Source: JACRAO01 sp964490895
GTDB taxonomy: Bacteria; Bdellovibrionota; UBA1018
Assembly: GCA_964490895.1 (NCBI GenBank)
Contig: CAZBEI010000096.1
Span: 1-15,569 of the forward strand
Length of the DNA: 15,569 nucleotides
Direction: 5' to 3'
Part shown: positions 6,401 through 13,177 of the stretch, one piece after another
How the letters are laid out: every line of letters starts with the position of its first letter
Position numbering within the stretch: the first letter of the stretch is position 1
The notes under the pieces: model-generated
What the model was told of the DNA's origin: nothing
Database searches by the model: none
The model's input: the letters and a program-made list of their open reading frames with translations, nothing else
Program-made: the position numbers and the translations under genes

Positions 6401-8900
6401 TGGGGTCACCAAATAGGCCTTCTGCCTCCTTGGCTAAACGTGTTTTAATATGACTCGATAAACTTCCTTCTTTATATATTGAATCCAAAACAATACCAGC
6501 TGTCGCTTTTCCTCCCCCAAGAAGAAGCATCGTGCCCACAAGTCCTGGATTTGTGAGTGTAAGGATTGCAAGTGCTGGTGCGGAGATTTTAAAATTATCA
6601 ACTTGTTCTGATATTTTTTTTTGTGCCATATCTAGGTGTAGGTATCCAAGATGTGTGGTTGACTGCAATTCTTGGATTGAATTTTTTAATATTTCTGGAG
6701 GAATACCAAGCCTGACAAGTTCTACGAATGAACTTTGTATTTTTTTATAAGATTCATTTTGTTTTTCTGTGTCTTGTTCTATTTTATCAGATGCAGTTAT
6801 TCCATATGACACTAAAAGTCTAAAAAGATCCCCTCGAACAACTGTTTTTCCTGTTTCTTTGTTATAGTGGATGCACGCAGCTTTAAAGGCATTTAATTTT
6901 GTATCGAGAGCTGTGCTATAGGTCTTTTGGGTATAGACTAAAAACTTCCCTTTTCCGTCCAAAGAGGGTGGCAGTAAAACTGTCCCATCTGGAAAAAAAA
7001 GAGGGACTGATCGATCTTTATTTAATAAAGCTTCTACTGTTTTTTTTGAAGTTACTCGTTCAAAAGCTTGTTTTACTCTGTCCTCTTTAAAGTCTTCTAG
7101 GGACCAAAAAACTCCGTTTCCATCTCCATGAATATTTTGGTCATTCGATACATCACCCATCCATTCATGGCCCATTTGAGAAAAATCAAGCTCATAGGCC
7201 TGGCCCACTTTTTTGACTGTGGCACCAAATTTTTCGACTATATTAAAATCTTCTCGAAGATTTTGTCCCAATAGTTCAATGTACTCTATGGGTCTGACTG
7301 GTACAAAAACATCTTGAATATTGATTTGTTTGGCATGGAGGTCATCAAAAATAGTTTTGATTCTTCCATCGGCTGCCAACAGATCACGAATCGACGGATA
7401 GTTTTTTTTAGCCTGAAAAGCCAAACTGATAAAAAACTGATGTGTCCTTGCATCTGTGGCTTTTTTGATGAAATACCAGGCATTTTTCCGATCTTCACTC
7501 CACCTTTTATAAAGCTCAATATCTTTTTGAGGTAGCGAAATAGCACTATTTTCAGTAATCTCGATTTCAGGAGCATGGGATCCCAGCGATAGGCGCAATA
7601 AAGACAGCCATTCTAATTTTCCTATCTCTCCAGTAAAATACCGCTCATTGGCCTGAGTGGCAATTTCAAGTGATTCTGCCAAACTCGGCTCTTGAGCAAG
7701 GCTAATGTCTTCTGGTTTTATTAAGAGAGAGGGTGCTTCAGCGCTTTCTTTTAGCCATTCTGTCGGGCTATGTTCTTCTTCTTTTTTAGTAAATATATGT
7801 TCATGTAATTTTAGTAAAAACTGTTTGTCTTCTGTGGGATAATCACCGCAGAGACTTTTAATAGTTCCACTTTCTATGAAATTTAGTTTTATTCCAAAAA
7901 GTTCAAGTTGACTTTTAATGGCATTGATTTTAGAAAGTTTTTGAAAATGTTGGTATCGAAAAGTGGACAGCTCATTTAATACACTTGATCCCACCATAAG
8001 AGAAGGCCCGTTTACTGCTTCTGGCGGAGGGAGGTTGGGGCTTAGCGCCCGTACTATTTGGTTGGGATTAAAACTGGGTCGACCATCCCCATCAGTAAAG
8101 GGCCTTTGCGAAGTTTGATTTTGGATCAGCTGCCAAAACAAAATTTGCTCAGGTGTTAAATTGTATTTCTTAGAAACATCCAATAGTGACTTTGAAGCAT
8201 CAAGAGCTATATTTGACAAATTTTGCACTAACTCAGTAGTAATTATTTTATAATTTTCTTGTGTAATAGTAACTGACTTTGCGTTTTCTTTATTGGGCTC
8301 ATATTGAATGAAGTCTCCATACGTATTGAAAAAAAAACCTGCTAGAGGATTGGTATTAAATTTCTCTATTGGAATTTCAACTCTTAATCCAGGATGACCA
8401 TTGCCGTTCTGAAAAACCTTAAATGGAATTTCACGAAAATAGGGATGAGAACCACCTATCATCTCCCTACAACCTTCGAGTAAACCCACAGTGCGTATAG
8501 GCTCAGGCCCTATCACTTGAACTGCACGGTTTCCAGTGCGACTACTTCCTTGTCCCGGTGTAGGCAAAAAAGTCAGTTGATTATTTTGCCTAAAATCTAT
8601 GATAGGTAATAATTTTTCAGGTCCTTTTCTTTGAGCTTTTACATCCTCATTAAGTCGATCTCTTTCTGCCAATTTTGCTTTGTAGTTTTCCTCTACATCC
8701 TTAGGAATAGGGGCTCCCCCATTTCCATAAAGAGTTGAAACCCTAAATAAATAATCATTGAGATCACCAATATTCTGTAAAAGTTGTTCCAACTGACCTG
8801 GTTGAGCTTGCGAAGATTTTTGACAATGGGACTCCTCTGCACCTACCCAGGTGCTCACAACAGTGGATAAAAAAAACAAAGAATATAGGCGTTTATCCAT
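3438..8900 (-). CDS. Giant exported protein with duplicated module and HEAT-like repeats, unknown function
   Basis: I do not recognise this 1820-residue protein as a named family. The N terminus (MDKRLYSLFFLSTVVSTWVGA-EE) is a Sec signal peptide without a lipobox Cys at the cleavage site. Hydrophobic stretches near residues 772-800, 834-868, 906-928 and 1068-1088 could be membrane or buried helices. Two related modules share R-L-W-L-A-H, then an A-F-(S/T)-x-E-x-A motif, and end in V-C-G: one about 1163-1224 (W1166, C1223), the other about 1457-1509 (W1460, C1508). Helical HEAT/ARM-like repeats occupy roughly 1528-1720 (SSVRAKAIESLL, EFLRRVALRLF, SVIRDEAKKYL). No catalytic motif was found. Codons are visibly more AT-rich than in uvrB-cysS-gltX. 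A sigma-28-like promoter precedes ATG 8900; the Shine-Dalgarno is weak. A scaffold or surface role is only a guess. Confidence 0.9.
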   Translation of the reverse strand: MDKRLYSLFFLSTVVSTWVGAEESHCQKSSQAQPGQLEQLLQNIGDLNDYLFRVSTLYGNGGAPIPKDVEENYKAKLAERDRLNEDVKAQRKGPEKLLPIIDFRQNNQLTFLPTPGQGSSRTGNRAVQVIGPEPIRTVGLLEGCREMIGGSHPYFREIPFKVFQNGNGHPGLRVEIPIEKFNTNPLAGFFFNTYGDFIQYEPNKENAKSVTITQENYKIITTELVQNLSNIALDASKSLLDVSKKYNLTPEQILFWQLIQNQTSQRPFTDGDGRPSFNPNQIVRALSPNLPPPEAVNGPSLMVGSSVLNELSTFRYQHFQKLSKINAIKSQLELFGIKLNFIESGTIKSLCGDYPTEDKQFLLKLHEHIFTKKEEEHSPTEWLKESAEAPSLLIKPEDISLAQEPSLAESLEIATQANERYFTGEIGKLEWLSLLRLSLGSHAPEIEITENSAISLPQKDIELYKRWSEDRKNAWYFIKKATDARTHQFFISLAFQAKKNYPSIRDLLAADGRIKTIFDDLHAKQINIQDVFVPVRPIEYIELLGQNLREDFNIVEKFGATVKKVGQAYELDFSQMGHEWMGDVSNDQNIHGDGNGVFWSLEDFKEDRVKQAFERVTSKKTVEALLNKDRSVPLFFPDGTVLLPPSLDGKGKFLVYTQKTYSTALDTKLNAFKAACIHYNKETGKTVVRGDLFRLLVSYGITASDKIEQDTEKQNESYKKIQSSFVELVRLGIPPEILKNSIQELQSTTHLGYLHLDMAQKKISEQVDNFKISAPALAILTLTNPGLVGTMLLLGGGKATAGIVLDSIYKEGSLSSHIKTRLAKEAEGLFGDPKGTWIMVALGPFARLQSLYFNSNIAIGAGTGIYHLSKLREDRAKIYKKYKDPKTDQISEEDQKELRRNEQETIETAINAAIDIGFLVHTAAKFGKGILVNQRIKGLSTEESVRLNQATLKLKADPSGKTLGLGELEVLFRVYKTRNNNTILSALFSDGGKSLSEEERTRILKENEAAIEKSLKDISEIKAIIEKAKPLQSFKLWGGPSGVAGLVKGLIGRWTDELNDPNIIRSKNALVRINFLLLMTGVLFPQFGQYLNQNHPDFLRALENVEGKVKLLEARDGVETLLNAEKIPDRIKTLEELAISLTVKLDAFVKGRDPAQYKPDEVRRLWLAHTQVPGERGKFTKEQIAEKRRWLTEEKIKDPMTGKELEGAFSEEEANKSLRNGVCGTGEHIWSPYTEQVWKFPGIETFKHLLQAIVRNPDASVDLLKNFITPNDYRYFKLEVDAKGVKYLIVSYFNTGHKPIKVKFEHLYRMYHQHGPAGPSRRSDSSEKDNSLYSQDEISNVFIKLIFRANRVATAERNENLVIEAHAKTIDGRRIIIGAKFPPGSDSEMNLYHFEMESQEHLQIRLDERDRIEEKLDNTRNPEKIDHLTIRAKVLTVEMVALLLRVNPLSISSERANRLWLAHLASTDDLRTKLETLIDPNRKGPNGEDLGRAFTKEQADTFLRQRVCGRKKAKINDAQIPGAELKTIIRKAMLDIKHKDSSVRAKAIESLLNIEPKMFTEFESEKNTALVKKLMEVLFEKIKDKKEKESGLVSGSESVSNMYFSTVRNMAIEFLVKLSKEISDPQLEVQIIETLLAVIKEDPAEQVQSYALGKLFEMKYDPIKLKKVIIENLSSPSEFLRRVALRLFVDIETNQIERKRIFESKLKDSDSVIRDEAKKYLNQPNLDAISSWHIGFAGRDKVKSPDVIAAVKFLIGLSRQYSAKEFISLIRRNGATDYTTDVEISDGEQRWMLDAQCLKRLGQEGLDPDFKIQFLVPVPK

Positions 8901-8915
8901 AGATAGCCGCCCAAC

Positions 8916-8942
8916 TTATCGGAAAGATGAGCATTATTTTTG
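8916..8942 (-). promoter_or_regulatory. Sigma-28 (FliA)-like promoter of the 1820-residue gene
   Basis: On the minus strand, CAAAAATA (8935-8942), 11 bp and TCCGATAA (8916-8923) repeat the arrangement found upstream of the TIG lipoprotein gene. The -10 side is identical over 12 bp (CTTATCGGAAAG on the plus strand), and similarity continues through the -35 region. ATG 8900 lies 15 nt beyond the -10 box. The -35 core is CAAA rather than TAAA. The sigma assignment is inferred. Confidence 0.55.
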
Positions 8943-8962
8943 AAAATCAATGATGACACATC

Positions 8963-8991
8963 TAGACATTTATAGTGCATCGGGTCACAAT
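8963..8991 (+). promoter_or_regulatory. Candidate sigma-70 promoter of the 189-residue secreted-protein gene
   Basis: TAGACA (8963-8968), a 17-bp spacer and CACAAT (8986-8991) give a moderate sigma-70 match (5/6 and 4/6). A start near 8998 would leave a leader of about 27 nt containing the strong ribosome binding site. It faces away from the sigma-28-like promoter in the same 124-nt divergent gap. Confidence 0.4.
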
Positions 8992-9012
8992 ACAAGAGTG
9001 CCATGAATTATT

Positions 9013-9020
9013 GAGGGGGG
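9013..9020 (+). promoter_or_regulatory. Strong, G-rich ribosome binding site
   Basis: GAGGGGGG ends 4 nt before ATG 9025. It fixes this ATG as the start of the secreted protein and is much stronger than the sites ahead of the neighbouring large genes, suggesting high translation. Confidence 0.8.
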
Positions 9021-9024
9021 TCTT

Positions 9025-9594
9025 ATGACTAGGGGAACTACGTCCTTTATTACTTTTTTTATCTTTATCGGTTTAAATTCCATATTTTTTTTAGATACTG
9101 CATTTGCTTCAAGAGAAAGTAGATTAAACAAGAAAGCAAAAGATTGGTGCAAAAAAGAGCATCCCATTCCACCCAGCACATATTATAATGATCGAGTAAA
9201 TCAAACCCTCACTCAGGCCCTTGCTCAAATTCAATCCTATTGTATTTCAAATTATGTCTACGATCATCTCAACTCTACAAATTTAGACTACTACAGATGG
9301 GCTGACGAAAATCGAGGTAGGAACGTGAATGCATTTTCCCAGGAATTCGACATAGAAAGCATTCGAGCTGCACAATATTCGTGTTCTTCAATTAGAGTTC
9401 CTCTTTATAATCCACAGGATCAAATAAACCAAATGCTTCGAGCAAACTTATTGAAACTGAGAGGCCAATGTGTACAAAACTACCTCAGGGAGCTAGCAGC
9501 AAATAGAAACTCCACTAATCGAAATCAAGCAAGTAATCGTGAAGAAAATCTACGAAGAAACCAGGCTAACAGCTACTCTGGAACAGCGTATTAG
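9025..9594 (+). CDS. Secreted protein with two Cys-helix repeats, unknown function
   Basis: This is a 189-residue exported protein of no family I recognise. Residues 1-28 form a Sec signal peptide (hydrophobic core, then T-A-F-A before S29). The mature part contains two copies of one motif, residues 56-78 and 132-154, aligning as D-x-(V/I)-N-Q-x-L-x3-L-x2-(I/L)-x3-C-(I/V)-x-N-Y-(V/L). Each copy is preceded by another Cys, about 30 residues before the motif Cys (C42/C73 and C120/C149), so two disulfide-closed helical hairpins are likely. The tail (159-182) is rich in Asn, Arg and Gln and probably flexible. The gene is AT-rich, has a strong G-rich ribosome binding site, diverges from the 1820-residue gene and ends 4 nt from the uvrB stop, tail-to-tail. 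Confidence 0.85.
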   Translation: MTRGTTSFITFFIFIGLNSIFFLDTAFASRESRLNKKAKDWCKKEHPIPPSTYYNDRVNQTLTQALAQIQSYCISNYVYDHLNSTNLDYYRWADENRGRNVNAFSQEFDIESIRAAQYSCSSIRVPLYNPQDQINQMLRANLLKLRGQCVQNYLRELAANRNSTNRNQASNREENLRRNQANSYSGTAY

Positions 9595-9598
9595 ACGA

Positions 9599-11674
9599 TT
9601 AACTCACCCGCAAGGCCGCTACTTTTAGCTTCTTGACTCTATCCCTCAACTCTGCCGCTTGTTCAAACTGCATGAGTTTTGCAGCATTTTTCATCTCTTT
9701 TTCCATAGTTTCGATCGTCTTTGGCAGTTTTTCTAAGGAGGTAAAAAACTCACCCGCAAGCTCTCGAACTTGCTCAACTTGAGAGATCTCATCAGTAAAA
9801 TCAATGAGCTCAAAATGAGGCTCTGCCGCGCGCAATAAAGAGAGCGTCTGATCTTTTCCTGACGCAGAAATCGAAGCGCGCACTGCTTTTTTTATGCTCT
9901 GAGGGATAATTCCTTGTTCTTTATTATACTTTTCTTGAATATTTCTCCGGCGCTCGGTCTCAGCAATGGCCTTATTCATGCTCTCTGTTCTTTTGTCGGC
10001 ATATAAAATCACGCGGCCTTCTATATTTCGAGCGGCTCGGCCCATCGTTTGAATGAGTGACCTTTCGCTTCTCAGAAAACCCTCTTTGTCGGCATCCAAA
10101 ATAGCCACAAGCGAAACCTCTGGCAGATCTAAGCCTTCTCGCAATAAGTTAATCCCTACTAAAACATCAAAAGTCCCAAGCCGCAGGTCTCTTAAAATTT
10201 CAATCCGCTCTAAGGTCTCAATATCCGAGTGCAGGTATTTTACTTTTACTCCCTGCGAGAAATAATACTTGGACAATTCTTCGGCCAATTTTTTTGTCAA
10301 CGTCGTCACCAAAACTCGTTCTTTTTTGTCTACTCTAATTTTTATTTCCTTCAATAGATCTTCAATTTGCCCTTGGGCGGGGCGAACGTCTATCCTAGGA
10401 TCGACAAGTCCTGTAGGCCTGATCACTTGCTCAACTACTTCGCCACCCGTCAATGTCAATTCGTAAGGCCCCGGAGTCGCTGAGACATAAATTGTCCGAG
10501 AAAGTGATTTTTCCCACTCTTCAAAGTTAAGCGGACGATTGTCTAGTGCCGAGGGCATCCTAAACCCGTGCTCGACCAAAGTCATTTTTCGAGAGCGATC
10601 GCCACGGTACATTCCGCCAACCTGAGGGACGCTCACATGGCTTTCGTCTACAATCAGGAGCCATTTTTTTTTCGGAAAATACTCGAGCAATGTAGGAGGC
10701 GCCTCCCCTGATTTTCTCCCCGTCAAATGTCTTGAATAATTTTCAATGCCCTGGCAATACCCCAACTCTTCTAACATTTCTAAATCGAACAAAGTTCTCT
10801 GCGTTAAACGCTCAGCTTCCAGATTTTTTCCCAGTGATTTTAATTCCTGCAATCTTTCTCTCAATTCAACTCGAATCGTCTCTGTTGCTCTTTTTCTGTT
10901 CTCCGCCGTTGTCACATAATGACTGGCAGGATAGATCGTCACACGGGGGATTTTTGCAAGCCTCATCCCCCTGAGAGGATCCATTTCTGAAATGCTTTCG
11001 ATCTCATCTCCAAAAAATTCAACACGCAAAGCACGATCTTCCTCATAGGCCGGAAAAATCTCGACAACATCACCACGCACCCGAAAAGTTCCGCGATGAA
11101 AATCCACATCATTGCGTTTGTATTGTATTTCTACAAGCTTCCGAAGCATGTGTTCTCGCTGGATGGCCTGACCTTCTTCTAAATAAAGCAATAAACCCTC
11201 GTAGGCCTCGGGCGACCCCAAGCCATAAATACAAGAAACAGAGGAAACAATCACAACATCATTGCGCTCGAGTAAAGAACGCGTGGCGGAGTGCCTGAGT
11301 TTATCGATCTCGTCGTTGATTTGAGCATCCTTTTCGATATATGTATCGCTCGAAGGGATGTAAGCTTCGGGCTGATAATAATCATAGTAGCTGACAAAAT
11401 ATTCCACTGCATTTTCAGGGAAAAACTCGCGAAACTCAGAAAAAAGCTGTGCTGCCAAAGTCTTATTGTGAGAAAGCACGAGAGTGGGCACTCCCATTTC
11501 AGCAATGACATTGGCCATGGTAAAAGTTTTCCCAGAACCTGTCACTCCCAATAACACTTGAGAAGTTTTTCCATCCTTCAAGCCCTGGATCAATTGCGCA
11601 ATGGCCTGCGGTTGATCCCCAGTCGGCTGAAAGGGCGATTTGAGATTAAATTTTCGATTTGAAAATAACGGCAT
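9599..11674 (-). CDS. uvrB: UvrABC excision nuclease subunit B
   Basis: UvrB is the damage-verifying helicase-like subunit of nucleotide excision repair; it is loaded by UvrA and then recruits UvrC for dual incision. The 691-residue product is full length, slightly longer than the 673 of E. coli. Visible are the Walker A motif GVTGSGKT (43-50), the damage-probing beta-hairpin with tyrosines Y96, Y97, Y99 and Y100 in YYDYYQPEAY, the DESH Walker B (343-346), the SATPGPYEL segment, the motif V/VI region (REGLDLPEVSL, QTMGRAARN) and a C-terminal UVR domain (about 653-686) that contacts UvrC. It starts 3 nt after the cysS stop, so it is the last gene of the gltX-cysS-uvrB operon. The last codons overlap a 14-bp repeat, and a second copy lies 146 bp inside the gene in another frame. 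Confidence 0.98.
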   Translation of the reverse strand: MPLFSNRKFNLKSPFQPTGDQPQAIAQLIQGLKDGKTSQVLLGVTGSGKTFTMANVIAEMGVPTLVLSHNKTLAAQLFSEFREFFPENAVEYFVSYYDYYQPEAYIPSSDTYIEKDAQINDEIDKLRHSATRSLLERNDVVIVSSVSCIYGLGSPEAYEGLLLYLEEGQAIQREHMLRKLVEIQYKRNDVDFHRGTFRVRGDVVEIFPAYEEDRALRVEFFGDEIESISEMDPLRGMRLAKIPRVTIYPASHYVTTAENRKRATETIRVELRERLQELKSLGKNLEAERLTQRTLFDLEMLEELGYCQGIENYSRHLTGRKSGEAPPTLLEYFPKKKWLLIVDESHVSVPQVGGMYRGDRSRKMTLVEHGFRMPSALDNRPLNFEEWEKSLSRTIYVSATPGPYELTLTGGEVVEQVIRPTGLVDPRIDVRPAQGQIEDLLKEIKIRVDKKERVLVTTLTKKLAEELSKYYFSQGVKVKYLHSDIETLERIEILRDLRLGTFDVLVGINLLREGLDLPEVSLVAILDADKEGFLRSERSLIQTMGRAARNIEGRVILYADKRTESMNKAIAETERRRNIQEKYNKEQGIIPQSIKKAVRASISASGKDQTLSLLRAAEPHFELIDFTDEISQVEQVRELAGEFFTSLEKLPKTIETMEKEMKNAAKLMQFEQAAELRDRVKKLKVAALRVS
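9600..9613. repeat. 14-bp direct repeat, copy 2, overlapping the uvrB stop codon
   Basis: TAACTCACCCGCAA here spans the uvrB stop (TTA on the plus strand at 9599-9601) and its last residues (A-L-R-V-S). It matches 3400-3413 exactly in the same orientation. With copy 1 it brackets the 1820-residue and 189-residue genes. Confidence 0.9.
9747..9760. repeat. 14-bp direct repeat, copy 3, inside uvrB
   Basis: AACTCACCCGCAAG here is identical to 9601-9614. It is read in a different uvrB codon frame (L-A-G-E-F) from copy 2 (L-R-V-S), so the shared sequence is not explained by protein similarity. Confidence 0.85.
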
Positions 11675-11677
11675 GAC

Positions 11678-13177
11678 CTAGCAATATTCCCATGTAGTCC
11701 CCTGCGGGCCATCTTTGAGCAGCACTCCTTTTGACTCCAACTCTTTTCGAATCTGATCGGCTCGCACAAAGTCTTTACCTTTTCGTGCCGCATTTCTCTG
11801 TGCAATAAATTCTAAAACTTCGTCATCCAAAAGCCGAACTCCACTTTTTCGAGATCGCAACTTTTCAAGTTCTTTGAGCATTTCATGGGGGGGAGCTAAC
11901 CCAAACCCTAAAACACCTCCAATGTCTTGTTCCATAATAGAAACCAGTGCTTGGGCACCAAGAACCATCGAAGGAGTTCCGGCTGCATGAGGTTCTCTCA
12001 AAATTCTATTAAATTCTCGAATGAGACTAAAAAGGGCGCCAACTGCTGCTGGGGTATTCAAATCACTGGCCAAGCTCTCGTCGATCTCCTCTTTTGTTTT
12101 TTCACAATCAGCAACAAAATTTCCCCACAGAGACTCGGCACGTTGGTCGGACAATAGGGTTTTTTGAGACATCAAGCCATTTGCCTTTTGCTTAGCCTCA
12201 TAGATACGGTGCAATCCTGTGAGCGCTTGATCCAATGTTTCGTCACTAAAATCCACAACCGACCGATAATGAACTGATAAAAGCATGTAGCGCGTCAGCT
12301 CTCGGCCATAGTGCGAGAGCACTTCGCGCGCTGAAACAATATTGCCCAAACTTTTTGACATTTTTTCTTTCGACATCATCAATAAAGCATTGTGTAACCA
12401 ATAGCGGACAAAGGGCGCTTTTTGAGAGGCAGACTCACTTTGCGCAACTTCGTTTTCGTGATGGGGAAAAATCAAATCTTCTCCTCCATGGTGCACGTCA
12501 ATCTGGTCGCCAAGCCACCGGCTTGACATGGCCGAACACTCAATATGCCACCCCGGACGCCCTTTGCCCCATGGGCTCTCCCAAAAAGGCTCGCCCTCTT
12601 TTGCTGGTTTCCAGAGTGTAAAATCCATTGGATCCTTCTTTTTTTGGCTCACTTCGACTCTAGCTCCTGCTTGCAACTCGTTAATATTTTTTTGAGAAAG
12701 TTTGCCATAGCTAGAAAAACTTGAAATTGAAAAAAGAACCTCTCCGTCTAGAGCCACATAGGCATGGCCGTTGGCAATGATTTTTTGGATCATTGCAATG
12801 ATCTCAGGCATGTGGGTAGTCACTGTAGTCTTGTGAGTGGGTGTCTCCATTCCAGAGAGTGCAAAATCTTTTTCGACCTCCAGCGTGTATTTTTTTGAAA
12901 TCGCCTCTGCCGTTGTGTTTTCTTTCTGAGCGGATTCGATGATTCTGTCATCTACGTCAGTGTAATTTCGAACATAGGTGACTTCATATCCCACCCGCTT
13001 AAAATAGCGGAACAAAAGATCGGAGACTAAAGCCGTTCTTAAATTTCCAATATGGATAAAATTATAAACCGTAGGACCGCAAGAATAAAAAGTCAGTCGC
13101 CCTGGCACCAAGGTCACTAAAACCTCTTTCTTTCGTCCCAAAGAATTGGTGATTTTAACTTCTCTGATTTTTTTCAT
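11678..13177 (-). CDS. cysS: Cysteinyl-tRNA synthetase
   Basis: This cytosolic class I synthetase attaches cysteine to tRNA-Cys. The product is full length at 499 residues. The signature HIGH-type motif is HIGN (42-45), and KMSKS is at 272-276. The zinc ligands that select the cysteine thiol are all present: C33, C214, H239 and E243, a constant offset of 5 from the E. coli ligands C28, C209, H234 and E238. The C-terminal end carries the usual ARKGKDFVRADQIRKEL and D-G-P-Q-G-T-T-W signature. The ATG overlaps the gltX stop as ATGA (13174-13177), implying translational coupling, and uvrB begins 3 nt downstream. The gene looks intact and ordinary. Confidence 0.98.
   Translation of the reverse strand: MKKIREVKITNSLGRKKEVLVTLVPGRLTFYSCGPTVYNFIHIGNLRTALVSDLLFRYFKRVGYEVTYVRNYTDVDDRIIESAQKENTTAEAISKKYTLEVEKDFALSGMETPTHKTTVTTHMPEIIAMIQKIIANGHAYVALDGEVLFSISSFSSYGKLSQKNINELQAGARVEVSQKKKDPMDFTLWKPAKEGEPFWESPWGKGRPGWHIECSAMSSRWLGDQIDVHHGGEDLIFPHHENEVAQSESASQKAPFVRYWLHNALLMMSKEKMSKSLGNIVSAREVLSHYGRELTRYMLLSVHYRSVVDFSDETLDQALTGLHRIYEAKQKANGLMSQKTLLSDQRAESLWGNFVADCEKTKEEIDESLASDLNTPAAVGALFSLIREFNRILREPHAAGTPSMVLGAQALVSIMEQDIGGVLGFGLAPPHEMLKELEKLRSRKSGVRLLDDEVLEFIAQRNAARKGKDFVRADQIRKELESKGVLLKDGPQGTTWEYC

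Noticed and set aside
7070..8110. EF-hand-like D-G-D-G stretches in the 1820-residue protein
   Set aside because: The short D/G runs lack the full 12-residue loop pattern and flanking helices, so calcium binding is not supported.
8985..9179. 64-residue minus-strand frame near the divergent promoter
   Set aside because: It overlaps the signal peptide region of the better supported secreted-protein gene, which has a strong ribosome binding site.
11590..11805. 71-residue minus-strand frame across the cysS-uvrB junction
   Set aside because: It overlaps both conserved genes in another frame and carries no signal of its own.
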